Assembly: GCF_000720255.1 (NCBI RefSeq)
Contig: NZ_JOJE01000072.1
Span: 1 to 21,687, forward strand
Origin: Streptomyces griseus subsp. griseus
Lineage (GTDB): Bacteria > Actinomycetota > Actinomycetes > Streptomycetales > Streptomycetaceae
DNA: 21,687 bases
Direction of reading: 5' to 3'
This document shows positions 6,189-12,069 of the stretch, piece by piece. A program made the translations under genes and the position numbers. Below the pieces are notes generated by a model. It was given only the letters and a program-made list of their open reading frames with translations, did no database searches and was not told where the DNA came from. Each line of letters starts with the position of its first letter. Position 1 is the stretch's first letter.

Positions 6189-7655
6189 CTTGATCTTTAA
6201 CCTGTGCGGCGGGGTCGTGGGGTTGTTGACTTCTTCGTTCGCTGTTTCGTAGTGCCTGGTTTGCGGACGGTGTGCACGTCGTAGCGCGGGGTGGGCCGGT
6301 TGTTCTTGCGGCCGGGTGGTCGTCCCGGGCCGGGGCGGGAGGATTTCGGTGCTCTGGCGGGGCATGCTGCCTGCGGGCGCAGGTGCCGAAAGTCGCGGCG
6401 GACGCGGGCCGGGGTGAGCCTGTTTGGCGGGCTCGGCTTCTCCCACGGCCGGCGCAGGTCGGCCGCCAGCGGCCGGGCCAGCCGCAGCTGGGTGTAGACG
6501 GCGAGGATCAGCCAGGTCCACCGGTCAGCCGCCTCCGGAGTACGGACCTTCGGGCAGGTCCAGCCCAGCGTCTGCTTGAACAGCCGGAACATGTGCTCGA
6601 TGTCGAAGCGGCGCAGGAAGGCCTGCCAGAGCAGGTCGACTTGAGTGTCGGTGGCATCGGTGCCCGACCACCACAGCCACACCGGCTTCGGGGTCGCGCC
6701 GCTGGGCAGGTACTCGACCTGCAGACGGATCACAGTGCCCTCGATGACCGGCAGAGCGCCCAGCTGGGAGACCCACGCAGAGCGGTGAGTCAGCCTGGGG
6801 TGGAGCCGGTCCCAGGCCCTTGCGGTTGCCGTGCCATATAGGCGGGTCTCGGTCACCGTCGCCGCATCGGGAATGTTCCAGGTGGCCGGATCGCCGAAGA
6901 CGAACTCGCCGCCGTGGCGGGGCGGACGACCCCGGGTGCCCGGCTCGCGGGGCGAGGCCGCCCGGCGCAGGACCCGGTCCGAGCGCATCCGGCCCAGCAC
7001 CTGCACCGGCAAGTCTCCCAGCAAGTAGGCCAGGCGGGGCACGTCGTATCCGGCGTCCACCACGATGAGGACGTTCGGATCGCCGTCCTTCCACTGCCCG
7101 GCCTCCATCAGCCGCTCGATGAGCTCGCGCATCTGCCGGGCGGTGACGGTGGCGGCGTCGTCCCCCGGCGCCAGACGCAGCGCGTCCAGCGGCGCGGTCC
7201 AGGAACACAGGATCCGCTGCGGTGAGGTGTGCGCGTCGGGACGCAGCCAGCAGGTGATGTCGGCGGCCCGCCGCAGCCGGGCGAGGTCCACCCGGCCCGC
7301 GGCCAGGGCGTCATACAGCCCGCCGTGTCCAGGGCGATGCTCGCCCACCAGCGACAGCTCCACCAGCGAGCGGACCGGGCCGTCCGCACACAGCACGGCG
7401 TCGGCCAGCTCGAACAGCGCATCCGAACGCCTGGTCAGGCAGGAGTAGAACTCGCCCCGGAAGCGTGACAACTCCGCCAATGCCTCCTGCTGGGCATCGC
7501 GATGCAGCAGACTCATCCTCACGGCCTTCGTGCTGGACGTGTGTGTTCCTTGGTCGGAGCACATGTTCAGACGAAGGCCACTTCTGCGTACGGCAGTTAC
7601 CGGACCGAGTGATCAAGTTCGACGCACCATTCGACGCCGGAGGTTAAAGATCAAG
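6189..7655 (-). mobile_element. IS701/IS4-like insertion sequence
   Basis: Perfect 15-bp inverted repeats CTTGATCTTTAACCT (6189-6203) and AGGTTAAAGATCAAG (7641-7655) bound a single transposase on the minus strand. The flanks are TTAG (6185-6188) and CTAG (7656-7659). Both fit the YTAR target known for the IS701 family but differ in the first base, so the duplication is either mutated or the ends come from a rearrangement. The left end directly abuts the second IS5-family element. The right-hand target overlaps the TetR stop codon. Confidence 0.75.
6197..7516 (-). CDS. IS701/IS4-like DDE transposase
   Basis: A 439-aa transposase from ATG at 7516 (MSLLHRDAQQEALAEL), the start usual for this Streptomyces group as I recall it; the open frame extends 16 codons further to 7564. 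An acidic residue of the catalytic core is in LIVVDAGYDVPRLAYLLG, and the IS4-superfamily R-x3-E-x6-K signature is visible in RRFDIEHMFRLFKQTLGW. The C-terminus is very basic and proline-rich (about the last 60 residues) and reaches into the left terminal repeat, with the stop at 6197-6199. There is no internal stop or frameshift, so it is probably functional. Confidence 0.88.
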   Translation of the reverse strand: MSLLHRDAQQEALAELSRFRGEFYSCLTRRSDALFELADAVLCADGPVRSLVELSLVGEHRPGHGGLYDALAAGRVDLARLRRAADITCWLRPDAHTSPQRILCSWTAPLDALRLAPGDDAATVTARQMRELIERLMEAGQWKDGDPNVLIVVDAGYDVPRLAYLLGDLPVQVLGRMRSDRVLRRAASPREPGTRGRPPRHGGEFVFGDPATWNIPDAATVTETRLYGTATARAWDRLHPRLTHRSAWVSQLGALPVIEGTVIRLQVEYLPSGATPKPVWLWWSGTDATDTQVDLLWQAFLRRFDIEHMFRLFKQTLGWTCPKVRTPEAADRWTWLILAVYTQLRLARPLAADLRRPWEKPSPPNRLTPARVRRDFRHLRPQAACPARAPKSSRPGPGRPPGRKNNRPTPRYDVHTVRKPGTTKQRTKKSTTPRPRRTG

Positions 7656-8243
7656 CTAGGCCGCCCGATGGGGAGCGGGTGGATCGATCAAGTCGCAGGC
7701 GATGCCGAGCGCCGCATCGATCAGCTCCGGGCCTCCGTTTTCCGCTCGATCGGCGTCGTCGCCCGCCAGATGCAGTGCAGTGATGGCCAGGCGGACACGC
7801 AGCGATGCGGCCGGGTCGCCGTCGCCGGACAGCGCGCCGGGCCCGGCCAGAAGCTCGAAGAGCGTCATGACGTGCTGCTGCACCTCAGCCGCGAGCGGCT
7901 GGTTGCGCAGCGCCGGTGCGTTGTCCTGCGCGAAGCGGGCCGCGGCCGTGATGCCACCGGCTGTCAGCTCGGCGTAACGGCGCAGGATTTCACGCCGGGT
8001 CTCGGGTCCTGCGGGCTGCTGCTTGCCCCAGTCGGTGAGTTCGGCGACCGCGGCGGAGAAGTCGGCCAGTACGGCGGCGAGGATCTCCTCCTTCGACTTG
8101 TAGTGGTAGTAGAGGGCCGCCTTGGTGATGTTCAGCCGCTCCGCGATCACGCGCAGCGAGGTGCCCTCGTACCCGTGCTCACTGAAGAGCTGAAGAGCTA
8201 CGCGCTGGGCGCGCTTACGGGTGTCGGTGCGGCGGCCTGCCAT
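7656..8243 (-). CDS. TetR-family transcriptional repressor
   Basis: A 195-aa regulator. The N-terminal TetR helix-turn-helix is textbook: [20 protein letters not shown], then [20 protein letters not shown] (about residues 17-56). The alpha-helical C-terminal half is the ligand-binding and dimer domain. It starts at ATG 8243 after GAAGGGAC. The gene is divergent from a DHA2-type exporter, so it most likely represses that exporter and itself through the palindromes at 8279-8379, and is released by an exported drug or metabolite. Its TAG stop (7656-7658) sits in the CTAG target of the adjacent IS701-like element, so the last codons lie at an insertion junction. The domain is full length, so function is probably kept. 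Confidence 0.93.
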   Translation of the reverse strand: MAGRRTDTRKRAQRVALQLFSEHGYEGTSLRVIAERLNITKAALYYHYKSKEEILAAVLADFSAAVAELTDWGKQQPAGPETRREILRRYAELTAGGITAAARFAQDNAPALRNQPLAAEVQQHVMTLFELLAGPGALSGDGDPAASLRVRLAITALHLAGDDADRAENGGPELIDAALGIACDLIDPPAPHRAA

Positions 8244-8278
8244 GGAAGTCCCTTCGTCGCCGTCGTCTCAGCCAGCCC

Positions 8279-8307
8279 GTAGGCGGGCTCACAAGGGGCC
8301 CGCCTAC
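8279..8307. promoter_or_regulatory. Inverted repeat in the TetR leader
   Basis: Perfect 10-bp arms GTAGGCGGGC (8279-8288) and GCCCGCCTAC (8298-8307) with a 9-nt loop, 35 bp upstream of the TetR start. Its sequence is unlike the two sites at 8309 and 8362, so it may be a leader hairpin or a site for another factor. Confidence 0.5.
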
Positions 8308-8308
8308 C

Positions 8309-8338
8309 CCCATTGCTTGCCGATCGGCAAGCAATGGG
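8309..8338. promoter_or_regulatory. Perfect 30-bp palindrome, probable TetR operator
   Basis: The half-site CCCATTGCTTGCCGA is followed exactly by its reverse complement, with no mismatch. It lies between the divergent TetR and MFS genes and overlaps the probable MFS -35 box, the expected place for repression by the neighbouring TetR. Confidence 0.85.
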
Positions 8339-8345
8339 CTAGCTT
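8317..8345 (+). promoter_or_regulatory. Probable MFS promoter
   Basis: TTGCCG at 8317-8322 and TAGCTT at 8340-8345 are separated by 17 nt and fit the actinobacterial housekeeping pattern TTGAC-TANNNT loosely. The -35 box is inside the perfect palindrome. Confidence 0.4.
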
Positions 8346-8361
8346 CGCCCCGTCGCTAACT

Positions 8362-8379
8362 TTACCTGTCGGCAGGTAA
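8362..8379. promoter_or_regulatory. Second inverted repeat, possible operator
   Basis: Arms TTACCTG (8362-8368) and CAGGTAA (8373-8379) around TCGG. It lies just downstream of the predicted -10 box, 44 bp before the MFS start. The TT-C-TG half-site is partly like the main palindrome, so it may be a second TetR site. Confidence 0.55.
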
Positions 8380-8422
8380 TGAATGCGGGTGCTGATGCAC
8401 GTCTTCACCAAGGGGGTTCACC

Positions 8423-9901
8423 ATGCTGAGCACAACAGGCAAGAAGACGAAGAGCGCGAAGAGCAGGTGGAGTGCCGAGCCGGCTCAGCTGCATGCGCGC
8501 CGCTGGTGGGGGTTGATGGTCATCGCGATCGCCCAGCTGATGATCGTGCTGGACACGACCATCGTGACCATCGCGCTGCCCACCGCCCAGCAGGATCTGG
8601 CCATGTCCGACGCAAGTCGGCAGTGGGTCATCACGGCCTACACCCTGGTCTTCGGCGGGCTGCTCCTGCTCGGCGGCCGCATCGCCGACCGGCTGGGCCG
8701 CAAACGCACCCTGCTCGTCGGCATCCTCGGCTTCGCCGTCGCCTCCGGCCTTGGCGGGATGGCGGACTCCGGCTGGACGCTGGTCGCCGCCCGTGCCGGA
8801 CAGGGCGTCTTCGCGGCACTGCTGGCCCCCTCGACCCTCGCGCTGCTGATGGCGGTGTTCCCCGGACCGGCCGAACGGGCCAGGGCCATCGGGATCTACA
8901 GCGGGGTGCTGACCGCGGGCGGCGGAATCGGCCTGGTCGGCGGCGGGCTGATCACCAGCTACCTCGACTGGCGCTGGTGCATGTACGTCAACATTCCCAT
9001 CGCCCTGCTGGCCGCGCTCGGCGCCATCGCCACGCTGCCCGATCCGCCGGGACGCACCGACGCCCGGATCGACGTCCTGGGAGCGCTCACCGGCTGCGGC
9101 GCCATCGCCGCTCTGGTCTACGGGTTCTCCGAGGCCGGCGAGCGCGGATGGCACACACCCTGGGTCTTCCTCTGCCTGGCCCTGGCCGCCGTCCTGCTCC
9201 TGACGTTCGGGATCGCACAGGCCCGGTTGCGTGCCCCTCTCCTTCCGCTGCGGATCCTGACCGACCGCAACCGGGGAGCGGCCTTCGCCACCGTCGCGCT
9301 GGCCACGCTTGGCCTGTTCGGGGTCTTCCTCTTCCTCACCTACCAACTGCAGTCCGTGATGGGCTACTCCGCGGTCAGGACCGGCCTCGCCATGCTCCCG
9401 CTGGTCGCGATGAACGTGGTGGCGGCGACCCAGCTGTCCGGCCGCTTGCTCCCCAAGCTGCCACCCCGGCTGCTGATCGTGCCCGGACTGCTCAGCGCGG
9501 CCGGCTCGCTCGCCCTCCTCACCCAGCTCACCCCGCACAGCTCCTACACCGCCGGCATCCTGCCCGCCGAGCTACTCCTCGGACTCGGCATCGGCACACT
9601 GTTCGGCCCCGCCGTCGCGACGGCCACCAGCGGAGTCGCCGCCCACGACGCCGGCATCGCCTCCGCGACCGTCAACACCGCCCAGCAGACGGGCGCCTCG
9701 ATCGGCACCGCACTGCTCAACACCATCGCGGCCAGCGCCACCAGCACCTACCTGGCCGATCACCACGGCGCAGACGTCCTCCGGGACGCCACCGTGCACG
9801 GCTACGCCACCGCCGCGACCTGGGCACTGGGCATCATGCTCGGCACCGCGGTCCTGGCCGCCCTGTTCATCACCGCAGACCCGCGCAAGACCGCGCCGTG
9901 A
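8423..9901 (+). CDS. DHA2-type MFS drug exporter (EmrB/QacA-like)
   Basis: A 492-aa inner-membrane proton-driven exporter. A short cytoplasmic basic N-terminus is followed by helix 1 (LMVIAIAQLMIVLDTTIVTI), the loop 2-3 motif A as GGRIADRLGRKRTLLVG, and motif C as SGVLTAGGGIGLVGGG. The length and hydrophobic pattern fit 14 membrane helices, as in the QacA/EmrB group that exports cationic drugs, dyes or antibiotics. The start ATG at 8423 follows AAGGGGG by 7 nt. It is divergent from the TetR gene and probably controlled by it. The AhpD-like gene lies 210 bp downstream. The substrate cannot be read from sequence. Confidence 0.93.
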   Translation: MLSTTGKKTKSAKSRWSAEPAQLHARRWWGLMVIAIAQLMIVLDTTIVTIALPTAQQDLAMSDASRQWVITAYTLVFGGLLLLGGRIADRLGRKRTLLVGILGFAVASGLGGMADSGWTLVAARAGQGVFAALLAPSTLALLMAVFPGPAERARAIGIYSGVLTAGGGIGLVGGGLITSYLDWRWCMYVNIPIALLAALGAIATLPDPPGRTDARIDVLGALTGCGAIAALVYGFSEAGERGWHTPWVFLCLALAAVLLLTFGIAQARLRAPLLPLRILTDRNRGAAFATVALATLGLFGVFLFLTYQLQSVMGYSAVRTGLAMLPLVAMNVVAATQLSGRLLPKLPPRLLIVPGLLSAAGSLALLTQLTPHSSYTAGILPAELLLGLGIGTLFGPAVATATSGVAAHDAGIASATVNTAQQTGASIGTALLNTIAASATSTYLADHHGADVLRDATVHGYATAATWALGIMLGTAVLAALFITADPRKTAP

Positions 9902-10111
9902 CCCGCAGCAAAACCGCCTCGAGCAGCCGCGCCCCACCGGGCACAGCGCCCGCGCCGCTGCAACACAGCCTGATCACCCCTCATAGCGCCGGACGGCGCC
10001 CCAACGAGACCGGCGACCCGAGCAACGCATCCGGACCACGTCATCCCGAAGGGGCGTCGCAGGACGCGAGCCCTGGGGGGTCTTGATGCCATCAACACCA
10101 AGGAGCACGCC

Positions 10112-10606
10112 ATGACCGCCCGTTTGAACCTCTTCAGCAATCCGACCACGACCACCGCCAAGGCTGCCGGGTACTTCGGAAAGGCGAGCAAGACGATCCT
10201 GGAGGAATCCGCGCTGCCGGCCGCGACCCAGAAGCTGGTGGTGCTGCGCGCGAGCCAGATCAACGGCTGCGGCTATGCCACCGACGTGTGGAGCAAGAAC
10301 GCCGCACACGCCGGGGAGAGCGCAACCCGCATCAACCTCGTCGCGGCCTGGCGGGAGTCCACGGTCTTCACCGACGCTGAGCGCGCCGCCCTGGAACTGA
10401 CCGAACAAGGCACCCGCATGGCCGATGCCGCCAGCGGCGTCACCGACGACGCATGGGCGAACGCCGCCCGGCACTACGACGAGGATCAGCTGTCCGACCT
10501 GGTGATGCTCATCGCCCTGATCAACGCCACCAACCGCATGGGCGTCATCGTCCGCCAGCGCGGCGGCGACTACCAGCCCGACATGTTCGCCGACACGGCT
10601 CACTGA
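10112..10606 (+). CDS. Carboxymuconolactone decarboxylase/AhpD-like protein with altered motif
   Basis: A 164-aa all-helical protein of the CMD/AhpD superfamily. The core LVVLRASQINGCGYATDVWS (about 42-61) aligns with the usual RASQINGC-x-x-C-x-x-x-H redox motif. Only the first cysteine (Cys53) remains: the second is Ala56 and the histidine position is Trp60. The C-terminal LVMLIALINATNRMGVIV is the typical closing helix. Normal members reduce peroxides through the Cys pair, so this protein is unlikely to work as a classical peroxidase. The start has AAGGAG 7 nt upstream. Its place behind a TetR/MFS pair suggests a role in detoxifying or binding the same compound, which is inference. Confidence 0.85.
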   Translation: MTARLNLFSNPTTTTAKAAGYFGKASKTILEESALPAATQKLVVLRASQINGCGYATDVWSKNAAHAGESATRINLVAAWRESTVFTDAERAALELTEQGTRMADAASGVTDDAWANAARHYDEDQLSDLVMLIALINATNRMGVIVRQRGGDYQPDMFADTAH

Positions 10607-10629
10607 CCCGTAGACCCGTCGCGGCCTGA

Positions 10630-10659
10630 CCCGGCTCGGATCGCTCGATCCGAGCCGGG
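10630..10659. terminator. Strong hairpin after the AhpD-like gene
   Basis: Perfect 14-bp arms CCCGGCTCGGATCG (10630-10643) and CGATCCGAGCCGGG (10646-10659), 24 bp after the stop at 10606. The stem is symmetric and GC-rich and would also end minus-strand transcription arriving from the right. Confidence 0.8.
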
Positions 10660-10776
10660 CTCGCGAATGCCTGCGGCCAAACGTCATCCCCGCCACAGCG
10701 ACCAATCTGCTCAACAAAACGCTCCCACCGCCCGCAGTCCGTGATCGTTGTCAGTCCCATCCGCTGCCCGGGACAC

Positions 10777-10795
10777 CTCAGAGGTCGTTTTCGCC
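10777..10795. repeat. Left terminal inverted repeat of decayed IS5 element
   Basis: CTCAGAGGTCGTTTTCGCC, an exact reverse complement of 11890-11908. Confidence 0.9.
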
Positions 10796-10802
10796 CGATG
10801 TT

Positions 10803-11669
10803 TCATCCCGGAATCGGCCGTTTGGTCTGTGGTGCCGGGTCGCGCCAGGAGATGGTGTTCTCGCCGGTGAGGCGACGGGCCATCAGGTCGGTCATGGCGA
10901 GGTGGATCACGGCTGCGGAGCGGGTGGGCAAGGTTTCGTAGTCGCGGGCCAAGCGGCGGTGCAGCATGAGCCAGCCATAGGTCCGCTCGACCGCCCACCG
11001 CTTCGGTATCGGGGTGAATCCCTTGGTCCCGGGCTTGCGGGCGGTGATTTTCATGTCGATGCCGAGGGTGGCGGCATGCTCGACGAGGTGCTGGCGGTAG
11101 CCACCGTCGACGAAGACCTTGCGGATGCGAGGGTGCTCGGCGGCGACCTGGTCCAGGAGTCGGGCGCCGGCGGCGGAGTCCTGCACGCTTGCCGCAGTGA
11201 CCAGCACGGCAAGCAGGAGTCCAAGTGTGTCGGTGACGATGTTTCGCTTCCTGCCCACGATCTTCTTCCCGGCGTCGATGCCCTGGCCGGCGGCGGGGAC
11301 GCTGGTGGAGGTCTTGACGCTTAGCGTCGATGACACAGGCCGATGGCTCGGTGTTCCGCCCTTCCTTCTCCCGCAAGAGCTGCCGAAGAAGGCCGTTGAG
11401 CTGGGCTAACACCCCTTCGTCCGCCCACTTGGCGAAGTAGCCATAGACCGTGTTCCAGTGCGGAAAGTCGTGCGGGAGGTAGCGCCACTGAACCCCGGTA
11501 CGGTCCACATACAAGATCGCGTCCATGATGTCGCGCAGGTCATGTTCCGGCGCCGGCCAAAGTCCAGAGCTCTGCCGCGGCGCTCGAAGCGCCAGGCTGC
11601 CAGCACCGGCTCGATCAACTCCCAGCGGGCATCGGACAGATCACTCGGATACGGGCGTCGCGTCGGCAT
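10803..11669 (-). pseudogene. IS5-family transposase with two frameshifts
   Basis: Three frames join to one transposase. Frame one has MPTRRPYPSDLSDARWELIE to RRGRALDFGR. Frame two has MDAILYVDRTGVQWRYLPHD to EPSACVIDA. Frame three has SVKTSTSVPAAGQGIDAGKK to the end, with FVDGGYRQHL and RWAVERTYGWLMLHRRLARD. The first shift, near 11551-11560, looks like loss of one C in a GGCCGGC-CGCCGG run; the second, near 11320-11324, looks like loss of two bases. All DDE residues survive across the frames (D in CVIDA, D in VDGGY, E in AVERTYG). Neither break is at a slippery run, so programmed frameshifting is unlikely and the gene is dead. Confidence 0.85.
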
Positions 11670-11889
11670 GCTCCAGGCGTAGCGCCGCGGACCGAGTGCG
11701 CCCAGGCGCACAGTGACGACAACGGAAGCACGCGGCCGCGAAGGCCGGGCGTCCTGGGATGAGACAGGCACAAGCCACTTCCCGCCTCACCTGCCACCCC
11801 ACCTGACCAGCAAGAAGCAACCCGCATCTCCACCAGCACGAGCACCACAACCCGGCAATCCGAAAATCGCTGGATACACGGGCAGTCCA

Positions 11890-11908
11890 GGCGAAAACGA
11901 CCTCTGAG
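11890..11908. repeat. Right terminal inverted repeat of decayed IS5 element
   Basis: GGCGAAAACGACCTCTGAG, an exact reverse complement of 10777-10795. Confidence 0.9.
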
Positions 11909-12049
11909 ACCGCGTTTGAGATCTGACATGGGACGATCGGTCGGTGACTCGACTCGTGAACCGTGAGCCTTCCAGACAGTCGAGAATCCGAACGGCGGAA
12001 CCCTCTGAAGCACGCTCCTCCGGTAACGCATCGAGGGTTCCGTCGTCAT
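11909..12049 (-). pseudogene. Small ORF at the operon end, cut by the IS
   Basis: From ATG 12049, preceded closely by AGGAGG, 47 codons read MTTEPSMRYRRSVLQRVPPF, then KAHGSRVESPTDRPMSDLKR, and end exactly at the IS5 terminal repeat. If the IS and one 2-bp copy of its AC/GT duplication are removed, the frame continues V-P-G-S-G-W-D and stops (TGA, 10751-10753), giving a 54-aa protein. It follows the fibre gene by 20 bp, so it was probably the last gene of the tail operon. The family is not recognised. Inverted arms at 11996-12005 and 12033-12042 lie within it. Confidence 0.4.
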
Positions 12050-12069
12050 GCTCGCCTCCTGCCATGTCG

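Larger units (their letters stand above)
10777..11908 (-). mobile_element. Decayed IS5-family element
   Basis: Perfect 19-bp inverted repeats: CTCAGAGGTCGTTTTCGCC (10777-10795) and its complement at 11890-11908. Both flanks have AC next to the repeat (10775-10776 and 11909-11910), compatible with a 2-bp duplication. The transposase inside is broken by two frameshifts, so the element is immobile unless supplied in trans; its ends are intact. The 220 bp between the transposase start and the right end hold no recognisable gene. Confidence 0.85.

Noticed and set aside
8383..10086. 567-codon frame overlapping the exporter in another frame
   Set aside because: The translation is arginine/histidine/proline-rich, and the exporter frame has a ribosome site, helices and family motifs.
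10803..11669. Programmed frameshifting of the third IS5-family transposase
   Set aside because: Two shifts are needed, neither at a slippery A or G run, and both look like small deletions relative to the expected protein.
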